A stretch of 64,000 nucleotides of DNA, from positions 2,886,501 to 2,950,500 of the forward strand of contig NZ_CP136422.1 of the NCBI RefSeq assembly GCF_034355335.1, written 5' to 3'. Each line of letters begins with the position of its first letter. The stretch's first letter is position 1. The position numbers were made by a program, and so were the translations under genes. The notes below the pieces were generated by a model. That model was not told where the DNA came from. It ran no database searches and saw only the letters and a program-made list of their open reading frames with translations. This stretch comes from Blautia coccoides (GTDB taxonomy: Bacteria > Bacillota > Clostridia > Lachnospirales > Lachnospiraceae). Shown here piece by piece: positions 9,135 through 17,910 of this stretch.

Positions 9135-9181
9135 AGAATGTAAGGCATCATTTTAGAGTTCAAAATGATGCCTTACATTCT
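9135..9181. terminator. Perfect 20-bp hairpin after the AAA+ gene
   Basis: The arms at 9135-9154 and 9162-9181 are perfectly complementary over 20 bases with a seven-base loop. A T-rich tail is weak, so it may act as a terminator, an mRNA-stabilising hairpin or both. Confidence 0.65.
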
Positions 9182-9298
9182 GTCTATTATCCCCAAACTG
9201 CCCTTAAGCACCTGTGCAGCCGGCAATATCTCTTGGTTGTAAAGAAAATGTAACTGTTTTGCAGATCTGCGCATTTGTTATGCGGACTGTAAGAAAAT

Positions 9299-9390
9299 AG
9301 TACCCTTACAGTTACGAGCAGAAATCCATGCAAATCGTCGTTGGCGATGGGATTTTTGCCTGGCTGCTGAACGTTTTCTTACGGTCAGCG
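9299..9390. repeat. Dispersed intergenic repeat R1, copy b (left part, split by IS256)
   Basis: This matches R1a (5818 onward) and stops at the target-site duplication GGTCAGCG (9383-9390). The remaining piece of the same repeat, CAGTAAATGCGCAGACCT, is found at 10884-10901 on the far side of the IS element. The repeat was therefore present before the IS arrived. Confidence 0.75.
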
Positions 9391-10875
9391 AGGGTATGAA
9401 GAAAAGTCTGTAAATAGGATTCTTCTATGATAAGACTTGGTGGAATGCTTAGAAATTAGGTATTCCACCTTTGTTTTATATATACCATCCAGAGGATGGC
9501 ATGTCAATAGCAGGCGGCTTTTCCGCCTGTTTTAACCAAACTGTTTTTTATTCTGGAAGCCGTCCCTCATACATAATACTCAGTTCACCGTAGACCTGGC
9601 CCCAGTTCCGGATGGTGGTAGTCCACCTTTTTGTTGCTTCAAAAGTGGCTAGATACAGGGCTTTCAGCAGCGCTGTATCGCTCGGAAATACACTTCTCTG
9701 CTGGTTTAATTTCCGATACGTGGAATTCAGGGATTCTATGGCATTGGTCGTGTATATGACCTTCCGGACATCTGCTGAAAACTTGAAGATCGGAGAAATA
9801 GAATCCCAGTTATCCTTCCAGCGTTTCATGGAATTCGGATATTTTGGTGTCCATTTCTCTGTTACCCTCTCAAGGGCTGCCAGAGCTTTCTTTTCGTCTG
9901 GCGCCTGATAGATTGTCTTCAGATCCGTTGCAAAAGCCTTCCTGTCTTTATCCGGAACATATTTCAGGGTATTTCTTACTTGATGGACAATACAGCGTTG
10001 ATATTCTGTTTTGGGGAAGGCAGCCGCAATGGCTTCTTTGATCCCGGCCAGACCGTCGGCACAAAGGATCAGGATGTCTTTTACACCCCGGTTTTTTAAT
10101 TCATTCAGAACAGAAAGCCAATATTTAGAGCTTTCATTATCTCCAACCTGAATGGTAAGGACTTCCTTTTTTCCTTCCGTATTGATCCCCAGGATCACAT
10201 ATGCCGCTAGTTTGCGGATCACCCCGTTATCCCGGACAGAATAGTGGATCGCATCGATAAAAAGGATCGGATATATTTCATCTAAGGGTCGGTTCTGCCA
10301 GTCTTCGATCTGAGGAAGGATCTTATCTGTTACATCAGAAATAAATCCTTCCGAAGTTTCAAAGCCGTAAATATCTTCGATCGTTTCAGAAATCTGTCTG
10401 GTGGTCATCCCTTTGGCGTACATAGAAATGATCTTCTGATCAATATCTGAAATATCTTTCTGACGTTTTTTTACGACCTGAGGCTGAAAAGTGGATTTGC
10501 GATCCTGAGGGACCTCAATCTCCATGGTGCCATAACTGCTGTTTACGCGTTTGCGTTTGTAGCCATTTCTGTAATCCTCGTTATCAGAGCGTTCAGATTT
10601 TTCATATCCCAGATGATCCTCCATTTCTGCTTCCATCATTTCTTTGATCGTTCCACCCAGAAGATCTTTCAGAGCATCCTGAATATCTTCAGCTGTCTTA
10701 ATATCGTATTCTTCCAGGAGCTGATGGATAATGTTACGTTTTCCTTCTGTCATTTGTACCCGATGTACAGGTTTCTTCTCTCTTGCCATAATAAAAGGCC
10801 CTCCTATGATTATTTTGATTTTATCATAGAAGAACCCTTCAATCACATATTTACAGAAAAAGTTTCACACTCCCC
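9391..10875 (-). mobile_element. Complete IS256-family insertion sequence
   Basis: About 1.48 kb. The ends carry imperfect terminal inverted repeats sharing TCTGTAAATA and TTCTTCTATGATAA in inverted orientation (left 9405-9435, right 10820-10860). The element is flanked by a direct repeat GGTCAGCG (9383-9390 and 10876-10883; nine bases if the preceding C is counted), the size expected of IS256-type target duplications. The single transposase gene is intact. The duplication is still perfect, which points to a recent insertion. Confidence 0.85.
9548..10789 (-). CDS. IS256-family transposase (mutator type)
   Basis: A DDE transposase of 413 residues from the ATG at 10789, which has a good AGGAGGG site; the longer frame up to 10846 lacks one. 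Catalytic residues are visible in FIDAIHY (first Asp), CADGLAG (second Asp) and TTNAIESLN (Glu), together with the family's C/D-x2-H cluster (RCIVHQVRN). No frameshift or stop is seen, so it should be functional. It catalyses cut/copy-type transposition of its own element in the cytoplasm. Confidence 0.95.
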   Translation of the reverse strand: MAREKKPVHRVQMTEGKRNIIHQLLEEYDIKTAEDIQDALKDLLGGTIKEMMEAEMEDHLGYEKSERSDNEDYRNGYKRKRVNSSYGTMEIEVPQDRKSTFQPQVVKKRQKDISDIDQKIISMYAKGMTTRQISETIEDIYGFETSEGFISDVTDKILPQIEDWQNRPLDEIYPILFIDAIHYSVRDNGVIRKLAAYVILGINTEGKKEVLTIQVGDNESSKYWLSVLNELKNRGVKDILILCADGLAGIKEAIAAAFPKTEYQRCIVHQVRNTLKYVPDKDRKAFATDLKTIYQAPDEKKALAALERVTEKWTPKYPNSMKRWKDNWDSISPIFKFSADVRKVIYTTNAIESLNSTYRKLNQQRSVFPSDTALLKALYLATFEATKRWTTTIRNWGQVYGELSIMYEGRLPE

Positions 10876-10923
10876 GGTCAGCGCAGTAAATGCGCAGACC
10901 TACTTAATAGTCACAAACATAAA

Positions 10924-12048
10924 TTATTTATCATATATTTTATATCCGTTTCTATTCTGATTCTTTACTTCGTAGAGCATGGTGTCAGCCTGAACATACA
11001 ACTCCTCAAAGCTTGTGCATTCCCGGCAGAGTGAAATCCCAATGCTGACAGTAAGGTGCAGGTTTTTATTGAACGAGAAGGAGCCTTCCCGTACATTTTG
11101 GTTCAGACTTTCCGCATACGTCTGTATCCGGGCAGTATCCTCCACATTTTTCATGAAAACCAGAAATTCATCGCCGCCCAGTCTTGCCTTGCAGTCTGTC
11201 TCAGGAAAGCTGTCCCTGATAATGTGTGCGACTTCGATCAGGATGTGATCCCCTTCCAGATGCCCATAGGTATCATTAATATCCTTAAAATGGTCAATAT
11301 CTATGATAAATAATGCACCAATACCGGAACTTGGGGAGCGATAGTATTTTTCAATCTCTCTTATAGCAGCATTTCTGCTCATAAGCCCTGTGAGGGAATC
11401 GGTCTCTAACTGTTCCAGGATCATATACTTTGTCCGGATATCTAAGAACTTTAACTGTATAGTATACATTCCGATCAAACAGGAAATGAAGCAGAAACTA
11501 AATGCATTGACGCAGTCGATCAAAGCAACGGAAGAATCCTTGGCCATAAAGGAAAAAATAATAAACAATGAGCAGATACTGATGTCAAAGAGACAGAAGC
11601 GCCATTGTTTGTCAAACAGCAGGATAGGCATGCACGCAATGCATCCGATCATGACAGCGGAAGCACTGTCTCTGTAAAAATAGGTGCCGGAAATGATCAT
11701 GGAAATCATAATGCCGGCTAAATATATGTATAATACGGCAATGGCGTGATTGAGTATCCATTGCTTCTTCCAGAGACAGAGCAGGAACATACAGCAGGAG
11801 GAACCCACCCAGTAAAGATAGATGTATTTTGTAACGCTGTTAAATATGTGGAAAAATGAATTGACAGTTAAAAATAATATTCCTAAAAACAGCAGACTGA
11901 AGCTTACATAAAACAACATTTTATAGTTGCGTTTTTGAATGTCTGTTTTATACAAAGTATATGTATTTTTGTCTTTAATAAACCCGGCCTTACCGTCGGT
12001 GTCTTTTTCACAATCAGTATTCATAAGGGCAGCAGAGTCCTTTCTCAT
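10924..12048 (-). CDS. Membrane-anchored diguanylate cyclase (GGDEF)
   Basis: Up to 374 residues. About six transmembrane helices occupy residues 40-210, followed by a GGDEF domain that makes cyclic di-GMP. The active-site motif is intact (ARLGGDEF), and DSLTGLMSRNA begins the domain. The RxxD inhibitory site usually found five residues before GGDEF is absent (the sequence there is ETDCK), so product inhibition may be lacking. The ATG at 12048 has no ribosome binding site; the ATG at 12024 has GAAAGGA thirteen bases upstream and is an alternative start. It is the only c-di-GMP gene in the window. Confidence 0.88.
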   Translation of the reverse strand: MRKDSAALMNTDCEKDTDGKAGFIKDKNTYTLYKTDIQKRNYKMLFYVSFSLLFLGILFLTVNSFFHIFNSVTKYIYLYWVGSSCCMFLLCLWKKQWILNHAIAVLYIYLAGIMISMIISGTYFYRDSASAVMIGCIACMPILLFDKQWRFCLFDISICSLFIIFSFMAKDSSVALIDCVNAFSFCFISCLIGMYTIQLKFLDIRTKYMILEQLETDSLTGLMSRNAAIREIEKYYRSPSSGIGALFIIDIDHFKDINDTYGHLEGDHILIEVAHIIRDSFPETDCKARLGGDEFLVFMKNVEDTARIQTYAESLNQNVREGSFSFNKNLHLTVSIGISLCRECTSFEELYVQADTMLYEVKNQNRNGYKIYDK

Positions 12049-12334
12049 TACAAGTATTATTTGATTATATCACATTTTATGACATTAATGTTTTTTCATT
12101 ATGAAAAAAATATCCAGTAGTTAAAAGAAATACAGGGATAAGCAATGATTTGAAATTTTCCGTATTCCAAGCCATATAGTGCGTTTGATCCATGACGTAT
12201 AATTGAATAGGCCAAGTAAAAGCTTATTAAAAAATGGTTTCAATGAAACTTAGGTTGAAGATGGATATTAGCTGATTTGAGCAGATGATAAATCAGGATA
12301 GTCCGAATCGTCAGGGTAAACAGCAGAAAAAGAT

Positions 12335-12387
12335 AGTTGACTATCCAACTGATTTGTGTTATATTTTATTTCGTTGACTATCCAACT
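12335..12387 (+). promoter_or_regulatory. MarR-type promoter with two operator palindromes
   Basis: AGTTGACTATCCAACT at 12335-12350 and GTTGACTATCCAACT at 12373-12387 are near-identical imperfect palindromes, 37 bases apart. The first contains the -35 hexamer TTGACT (12337-12342); TATATT (12360-12365) follows after 17 bases as -10. The second copy sits just downstream of the transcript start. A repressor bound to both would block the promoter, so autoregulation by the MarR protein encoded next is likely. Confidence 0.75.
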
Positions 12388-12413
12388 AATTACACGGTGA
12401 ATGGTGGAACATA

Positions 12414-12851
12414 ATGAAAGAGTATACCATAATGAGCCATATATCTATGATGTATCGGCAGGTGCACAGGTTTTATGACAGAAAGCTGGCAGAATACCAT
12501 ATCGGCAGCGGGCAGCTTTCTTTTCTCGTATGTATTCATGAACATGAGGGGATCAGTATGTATGAGGTGGCACGTCTGGGCCATTTTGACAAGGCAACTG
12601 TGACAAAAGGAATGCGGAAGCTGGAAGAACAGGAATATATCCGAGTGGAGACAGACAAGGCAGACAAGCGGCTCCGGCGTTTATATACTACCAAGAAAGC
12701 TGTCTTGATCATAGAACAGCTCTATGACATCCGTCAGGAGTGGAATGAGATTCTGGTGAATGGCCTGACACCGGATGAATGCACAGAAGCAGAGCGTTTA
12801 CTTGACAAAATGGCACAAAATGCGTGGAGGTATATGAATGAAAGGAGTTAG
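12414..12851 (+). CDS. MarR-family transcriptional regulator
   Basis: A 145-residue winged-helix regulator. The recognition helix region is SMYEVARLGHFDKATVTKGMRKLEEQEYI and the wing carries the conserved D-x-R-type segment KADKRLRRLY. It has the usual length and the two flanking dimerisation helices. It is followed after six bases by a MATE exporter and sits behind a promoter with twin palindromes, so it probably represses the marR-MATE operon and is relieved by a small-molecule ligand such as a drug or bile compound; the ligand is not known. Confidence 0.93.
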   Translation: MKEYTIMSHISMMYRQVHRFYDRKLAEYHIGSGQLSFLVCIHEHEGISMYEVARLGHFDKATVTKGMRKLEEQEYIRVETDKADKRLRRLYTTKKAVLIIEQLYDIRQEWNEILVNGLTPDECTEAERLLDKMAQNAWRYMNERS

Positions 12852-12857
12852 ATAAGA

Positions 12858-14303
12858 ATGAGTGACAATACAATAGTACATAAAAATAATCCGTTGGGTA
12901 CAGAACCGATCGGCAAACTATTGCTGTCTTTCTCTGTACCCTCGATCATTGCTTGTCTGGTCAATTCTGTGTATAACATTGTGGATAAGATTTTTATTGG
13001 ACAGGGGGTAGGATATCTGGGAAACGCCGCAACGACGGTTTCTTTCCCGATGATGACCATTGTGATGGCATTTGCCACACTGGCAGGTTCTGGAGGCGGT
13101 GCCTACGCAGCAATCAAGCTGGGAGAAAAGGATGACCGGGAAGCCAACCTGACCTTGAACAATTTATTTACCATGTCTCTTATCATGGGGATTTCCATCG
13201 CTGCACTGGGATTGATCTTTTTGGAGCCGCTTCTCAAAATGTTTGGTGCTACGGAGACAGTCATGCCCTATGCAAAGGATTACGCCTCTATTGTACTGGC
13301 AGGGGTACCTTTCAGTGTATTGGGAATCACCATGTCAAATATGGCCAGGACCGACGGGAATCCCCGTCTATCCATGTACGGAATCCTGATTGGCGCAGTT
13401 TTAAACACGATTCTGGATCCGCTCTATATATTTGTCTTCCATTGGGGTGTGAAAGGCGCAGCCATTGCAACTATAACGTCCCAGATCTTGTCAGCCGGTA
13501 TTCTCTGCCACTATTTCTGGAAGCGGGGGAATATGCGCTTTCAGTTAAAGCTCATGAAGCTGGTCCCGCGTGTCTGCAAGAAATCCCTTACCCTGGGAGC
13601 CTCCTCAGGTATTTCCCAGTTGGTTGCCTGTGCAATGCAGGTGGTGATGAATAATTCCCTGGTTTATTACGGAAATCAGAGCGAAGTGACCGGGGATGTG
13701 GCGCTCAGCGCAATGGGTATCGTCATGAAGATCGTGATGATCCTGGGTTCCTTCTGTATTGGTATTGGTGTTGGTTCCCAGCCTATTCTGGGATTCAACT
13801 ATGGAGCGGGAAATTATAAACGTATACGCACCACTTATTTCAAGGCCATCGTTTATGCAACGGTGTCCATCTCTGTGGGGTGGCTGATCTGCCAGACAAT
13901 GCCTCATCTGATCCTGAAACTGTTTGGAAGCGGCAACGTACAGTTTACGCAGTTTGCTGTGAAGTGCATGAGAATTTATCTGGGCGGACTTTTCTATGCC
14001 GGCTTCCAGATCGTGTCAACTAATTACTTCCAGGCAACAGGACAGCCGTTTAAAGCATCCATTCTTTCTATGATGCGTCAGTTGATCCTTTTGATTCCGC
14101 TGTTACTTATCCTGCCCAGATTTTTCGGATTGGATGGCATTCTCTATGCCGGACCTGTGGCAGATATTGGATCTGCGGTCATTGTAGCCTGCTTTGTCAT
14201 TCCTTCCGTAAAAAAATTGAATCGGAAGATACGGGAAGCACAGGAACATGAGAACAGAGGGTTGTTGTTGGAGAACTGTCAGCCGGCGGATGCAGCACAC
14301 TGA
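12858..14303 (+). CDS. MATE-family multidrug efflux transporter
   Basis: A 481-residue membrane protein with the twelve-helix MATE layout in two six-helix halves. The N-terminus shows the family pattern PIGKLLLSFSVPSIIACLVNSVYNIVDKIFIG, with the expected GNAATTVSFP in helix 2. It exports cationic drugs or metabolites using Na+ or H+. AAAGGAG lies ten bases upstream of the start. It forms an operon with the MarR regulator (six-base gap). The C-terminal tail is charged and cytoplasmic. Confidence 0.95.
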   Translation: MSDNTIVHKNNPLGTEPIGKLLLSFSVPSIIACLVNSVYNIVDKIFIGQGVGYLGNAATTVSFPMMTIVMAFATLAGSGGGAYAAIKLGEKDDREANLTLNNLFTMSLIMGISIAALGLIFLEPLLKMFGATETVMPYAKDYASIVLAGVPFSVLGITMSNMARTDGNPRLSMYGILIGAVLNTILDPLYIFVFHWGVKGAAIATITSQILSAGILCHYFWKRGNMRFQLKLMKLVPRVCKKSLTLGASSGISQLVACAMQVVMNNSLVYYGNQSEVTGDVALSAMGIVMKIVMILGSFCIGIGVGSQPILGFNYGAGNYKRIRTTYFKAIVYATVSISVGWLICQTMPHLILKLFGSGNVQFTQFAVKCMRIYLGGLFYAGFQIVSTNYFQATGQPFKASILSMMRQLILLIPLLLILPRFFGLDGILYAGPVADIGSAVIVACFVIPSVKKLNRKIREAQEHENRGLLLENCQPADAAH

Positions 14304-14421
14304 TTTTTTTATGGGCTGTGGAGAATTCGTTTAAAATGGCGTGTCAGTTATAGCGGGACAGGATAGTCCGGCAATTTCCGGTATCTTTATAGTGGATGGT
14401 ATGTGAATTGGATAGGTTGTA

Positions 14422-14485
14422 ATTGAGCAGTCTGTGGATTGAGCAACCAGCGGATTGAGCAGTCTGTGAATTGAACAGCTTTAAA
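14422..14485. repeat. Tandem 16-base repeats (four units)
   Basis: The units ATTGAGCAGTCTGTGG, ATTGAGCAACCAGCGG, ATTGAGCAGTCTGTGA and a degraded ATTGAACAGCTTTAAA follow each other without gaps at 14422, 14438, 14454 and 14470. Sixteen is not a multiple of three and no gene spans them, so the array is non-coding. Confidence 0.75.
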
Positions 14486-14526
14486 ATTAAACCATCTAAG
14501 AAATTAAATGGGAAAGTTTTATTTAT

Positions 14527-14557
14527 GGCGCCTTGCATATGCAGGGCGCCCTTTTTA
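14527..14557 (+). terminator. Intrinsic terminator after the MATE gene
   Basis: GGCGCC (14527-14532) pairs with GGCGCC (14545-14550), extended by TTGCATATGCAG in the loop, and is followed by CTTTTT. Confidence 0.75.
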
Positions 14558-14921
14558 TAATACTGAAAAGTGTATCACATCGTTTTGAAAGATAGATGGT
14601 ACGTGATTAGGTGGTTTATAATTTGATGACTTATTATAAGCAGGATTGTTTAAGAATTAAGAGAATTGTCTTTGGCTGAAAGAATTGTTTTAAATGGCTT
14701 AAGGGCAATAGGGGCAGCAACAGAAATAAACACACTCTGCCTCAATAATATTGTTTTGGAGATAACATGGAAGATTTCGTATTCCATGTCATTTTTATAT
14801 TTACAATTAATATATAAAAAATAATAAATGCCTGTTTTTGCTAAAGTAACGGGTAAAGGTCAATATGCCGGAGCATAACAAGATACTTTTAAATTGAAGA
14901 TTGCAATTTTCAATTATTTGA
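14558..14921. other. Gene-free AT-rich boundary of the accessory island
   Basis: No gene or RNA is recognised. Base composition becomes clearly AT-richer here and stays so across most of the following 16 kb, marking the left side of the accessory region. Confidence 0.5.
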
Positions 14922-14950
14922 TTGTCTTTAACAGTGCAAGATGCTAAAAT
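14922..14950 (+). promoter_or_regulatory. Promoter of the small XRE regulator
   Basis: TTGTCT (14922-14927) and TAAAAT (14945-14950) are separated by 17 bases, 48 bases before the start codon. Confidence 0.6.
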
Positions 14951-14998
14951 ACTAGTAATGACTTGTTGGTTACACAGAAAATATGGGGTGGTGGATCA

Positions 14999-15196
14999 AT
15001 GGCTGTTAGTTACAATAAATTATGGGGAATCCTTGAAGAACGCAAAATGTTAAAAACAGATTTGATCAAGGCTGCAAAAATCAGTACCAATGCTATGGCA
15101 AAGCTCGGGAAAAATGAGGACGTACGTGTGGGTGTTTTAGTTAAGATATGTGAGGCCTTGAATTGTAAATTGGACGATATCATGGACATTCTTTGA
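14999..15196 (+). CDS. Small XRE-family (Cro/C1-type) regulator
   Basis: A 65-residue protein that is little more than a helix-turn-helix: YNKLWGILEERKMLKTDLIKAAKIS is followed by the recognition helix TNAMAKLGKNE and the closing VLVKICEALNCKLDDIM. The start at 14999 is preferred over an upstream ATG because of the GGTGGTGG site. Regulators of this size often stand at the head of restriction-modification or mobile modules; here it opens the island, upstream of the broken GIY-YIG helicase gene. Its targets cannot be read from the sequence. Confidence 0.85.
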   Translation: MAVSYNKLWGILEERKMLKTDLIKAAKISTNAMAKLGKNEDVRVGVLVKICEALNCKLDDIMDIL

Positions 15197-15457
15197 CTGC
15201 ATGGAAAGGATCATATAAAGTGCTCAGTGTGAAAAGGTACTTACCGAAAGGTGATACAGTTATCTGTCTATACCTGATTGGAATGGTAAAAGAAATACTC
15301 TGGATTATGATTCTGAAATTTAATTGAATAGTTTTAGTTTAATAGAACATGAATTAGTGTGACAAATTATGAGAGAAATACCGGATACTGCAGATATGCA
15401 TATCAAACGAAGATTCGGATTTGATAAAAATCAATCATTATTTGAAGGAAGATTAAC

Positions 15458-16318
15458 ATGTTTAAAATTACAGAAGGTGACTTTAAAAACCAGAAATACG
15501 GAGAGGAAAGCTATCTGTCAAATTGGCCAATGCTTTATATACTAGATAATGGTAAGCAAGCTTATATTGGAGAGTCTAACCATGTTAAAAACCGAATGTC
15601 TCAGCACCATGGTTCTTTGGATAAGAGGATTTTTGACAAGGTGCATTTTATTTATTCATCCAAATTTAATCAATCGGTTACGTTTGATTATGAGTCAAAA
15701 CTTATTCAGTATATTGTAGCAGATGAACTTTACGAAGTTCGTAATAAGAATGCCGGAATGGCTGAAAAAGAATATTATGGCAAAAAAGAATATGACGAAA
15801 AATTCCAAGTCCTCTGGAGAAGATTACAACGTGAAAAAATAGTAAAACATTCTCTGGAAGAATTGGAGAATTCTGATTTATTTAAGTATTCGCCGTATAA
15901 GGAGCTGAATAATGATCAAAGGACCGCTGTAGAAGAGATCATTACTTCACTAAAGCAAGATGAGAATCAGACAGTCATTGTAAATGGCTGGCCGGGAAGC
16001 GGAAAGACGATTGTTGCAATCTTTTTACTTAAGTATTTGCGGGACAGTGAAGAGTTTCAGGATAAAAAGATTGGTTTTGTTGTTCCGCAGACTTCTCTAA
16101 GAAAGACGCTAAAAGGAATTTTCAGGAGCATTTACGGACTCAAATCTTCGGATGTATTATCCCCATCGGATGTGACAAAACAATTTTATGACATTTTGCT
16201 TGTGGATGAAGCGCATAGACTGCACCAATATAAAAATATTTCATATATGGGTGCTTTTAAAAAGAACTGTGAAAAGATTGGATTGACAATAGAAAGTGAT
16301 GAATTAGCCTGCAAATAA
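15458..16318 (+). pseudogene. GIY-YIG nuclease / DUF2075 helicase, 5' part (interrupted by IS110)
   Basis: The first 283 residues of a gene split by an IS110 element. A GIY-YIG endonuclease domain opens the protein (LYILDNGKQAYIGES, residues about 27-41, with RMSQH). A DUF2075/Schlafen-like P-loop helicase core follows: Walker A NGWPGSGKT (about 178-186) and Walker B ILLVDEAHRL (about 247-256). Host sequence ends at the AG at 16306-16307; the last few codons to the stop at 16318 come from the element. Joining at this point to 17911 restores one continuous frame of about 527 residues. Such nuclease-helicase fusions occur in phage-defence islands. As it stands the gene is disrupted. Confidence 0.85.
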
Positions 16319-16424
16319 AAAGTCAAGGCTAAATTGAAGAACATTGAAAATTTTATACAGGTTGAAAATTAGGTATCAAAATAAGACCACCACACCAGTG
16401 CTGGTCTGAGAATTATAATGATGA

Positions 16425-17633
16425 TTAGGATTCTGGAAGAGATGAAAGATATTCTTTCACTCGTCCGTAATAGATTCTTAGAAACTTGTTGGCACCTGCA
16501 GTCATATAGACATAATAAGGCTTGCCTTGTGCCCGTTTCTTATCTATGAACTGATACACAGGATCATCCTGTGGGTGTGTTTTTATTAAGACATCCATTA
16601 CCTGAAATAAAGTCTTTCTAAGATCAGATGAGCCTCGTTTTGAAGTTGGAACACTTTTTTGTTCATAACTTCCCGATTCATTAACACCGGGATCTACACC
16701 GGCAAAAGCAGTAATAGCACCTTTATGGGTAAAACGGGAAACATCACCAATCTCAGCCATCAATTGAGGACCAAGCGAAGCACCAACCCCTTTCATCGCC
16801 ATAACAATAGGATACTCTGGGAGTTTGGATGCAGTTTCATTCATAAGTGTGCGTAGTGATTCAACGGTTGTAGAAGCACTGTTAAGCTGGTTTACAGCCT
16901 GCTTGATAATAAGCTTTGTAATGTCATCCTTAGGAAGTACAGGAACAAGTTCCTTTGCTTTTCCATAGATTTCCTCAGCTTTGGATTGGCTGAAGTTGTA
17001 CTTCTTACGTTTGCACCAGTTTTGATAATGGTCGATAAAGGCATTCAGAGACATTTTACGGACACAGTCCACATGCCAGTATGTAGATGCAAAATCAACC
17101 CATTTCTGGCTGCCGTCACTGCGTGCAGGACTGTCAAAGTAAGTATTAACACCAGGATAGGTTTGGTCAAGGATGCCGATAAGATTATTTTTCATAGCCG
17201 TCTTGTGCTTCATGTAAAAGCCGAACTGACGGTTCATGGTTTTGAGCTGATTGCGTAATTCATCCATAACATTATACTGTTTAAGATTTTGCCATTTGTC
17301 AAGAGCATATCGGGCAATCTTAACAGCATCCGCTTTATCAGATTTCACTTTACGAAGAGAATCATTATCAAAGTCTTTGATAAGTTTTGGGTTAATGGCA
17401 CTGACGAAAAGATTTGCCTTTGAAAGCTGATGGGCGAGGACTTCATAATAACGTCCTGTGTGCTCCATCACGATTCGGGACTCCCCTTCAACAGAGTTGA
17501 TGAGTTCTACAAGTGAATGGATATCACTGGCTGTGTGTTTGATTTCGAAAGGTGCGGAAACAATTTCACCGAAAGGTCGCATGATAGCAACCATACTCTT
17601 ACCTTTTGAAACATCGATACCTACTGCGTTCAT
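16425..17633 (-). CDS. IS110-family transposase (RNA-guided serine/DEDD recombinase)
   Basis: A 402-residue recombinase. The N-terminal RuvC-like DEDD domain starts GIDVSKGKS, and continues with MEHTGRYYE and KSDKADAVKIARYA. The C-terminal Tnp20 domain has MAMKGVGASLGPQLMAEIG and AFAGVDPGVNESG, and the serine-bearing segment SVPTSKRGSSDLRK. In this family the protein works as a tetramer with a bridge RNA that pairs with target and donor DNA. A CTTAAGGAGTG site lies just upstream of the ATG. No internal stop is seen, so the enzyme should be active. Its insertion has broken the GIY-YIG/DUF2075 gene. Confidence 0.96.
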   Translation of the reverse strand: MNAVGIDVSKGKSMVAIMRPFGEIVSAPFEIKHTASDIHSLVELINSVEGESRIVMEHTGRYYEVLAHQLSKANLFVSAINPKLIKDFDNDSLRKVKSDKADAVKIARYALDKWQNLKQYNVMDELRNQLKTMNRQFGFYMKHKTAMKNNLIGILDQTYPGVNTYFDSPARSDGSQKWVDFASTYWHVDCVRKMSLNAFIDHYQNWCKRKKYNFSQSKAEEIYGKAKELVPVLPKDDITKLIIKQAVNQLNSASTTVESLRTLMNETASKLPEYPIVMAMKGVGASLGPQLMAEIGDVSRFTHKGAITAFAGVDPGVNESGSYEQKSVPTSKRGSSDLRKTLFQVMDVLIKTHPQDDPVYQFIDKKRAQGKPYYVYMTAGANKFLRIYYGRVKEYLSSLPES

Positions 17634-17664
17634 AAATTGTCACTCCTTAAGATTATTGCAATGG

Positions 17665-17828
17665 ATAAATACCAGTTTTACTCATTGCCTATTCAATCTA
17701 CTGTGGTGTGACGCGAATGCACCTATGGCGATTCAACCTGCATAAAACGAACGCTGCGAATGAGGAGCTGGTTATCAGTCTAATTTACGGACGCGAAGTC
17801 CAAGATTGGAAGACGATATACCGATTGC
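17665..17828 (-). ncRNA. IS110 bridge RNA (target- and donor-guide RNA)
   Basis: Read 5' to 3' on the minus strand. A TATAAT at window 17840-17835 gives a start near 17828. The target loop is closed by GGT(A)TATC with GATAACC. It holds left guide TCCAATCT (17810-17803), hairpin GGAC/GTCC (17801-17789) and right guide AATTAGA (17785-17779). In transposase orientation the pre-insertion host site is TCCAAT-CT-AATTC: the left guide equals its left half plus core, and the right guide is complementary to TCTAATT. The donor loop, closed by ACCAG/CTGGT and CTCATT/AATGAG, holds TGCAGGTT (17742-17735; right end is TGCAGG-CT, one mismatch) and AGTAG (17702-17698; complementary to CT-ACT at the left end). 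RNA ends are approximate. Confidence 0.82.
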
Positions 17829-17910
17829 TCCATCATTATACAGCTTAAGCAACAAGATGGATAATTCCTTACTGGCTGTAAGGGATATTAACCATAAACA
17901 TATTGTAGTA

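Larger units (their letters stand above)
16308..17909 (-). mobile_element. IS110-family insertion sequence with bridge RNA
   Basis: A 1602-base element on the minus strand, flanked on both sides by AG (CT in transposase orientation; 16306-16307 and 17910-17911), the core dinucleotide. There are no terminal inverted repeats or longer target duplications, as expected of IS110. The boundary is set by the host gene: deleting it with one core copy gives the in-frame join DEL-DWILHQ. The 118-base side downstream of the transposase is the right end; the 276-base side upstream of it is the left end, which carries the guide RNA. This arrangement fits the IS110 group rather than IS1111. Confidence 0.88.

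Noticed and set aside
14422..14485. CRISPR-like array
   Set aside because: Units of 16 bases follow each other without spacers, and no cas genes are near.
15369..15545. 58-codon ORF before the GIY-YIG gene
   Set aside because: It overlaps the start of the GIY-YIG gene in another frame, has no ribosome site and matches no family; it may be debris.
16305..17910. TA as the core dinucleotide of the IS110 insertion
   Set aside because: TA is also shared at both junctions, because the shared string is CTA in transposase orientation. Both target guides end on CT, matching the CT core known for IS110 relatives, so CT (AG on the plus strand) was chosen.
17806..17910. Residues before DWILHQ as part of the helicase protein
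   Set aside because: This open stretch lies inside the IS110 left end and overlaps the bridge RNA region; only the sequence from 17911 continues the host gene.
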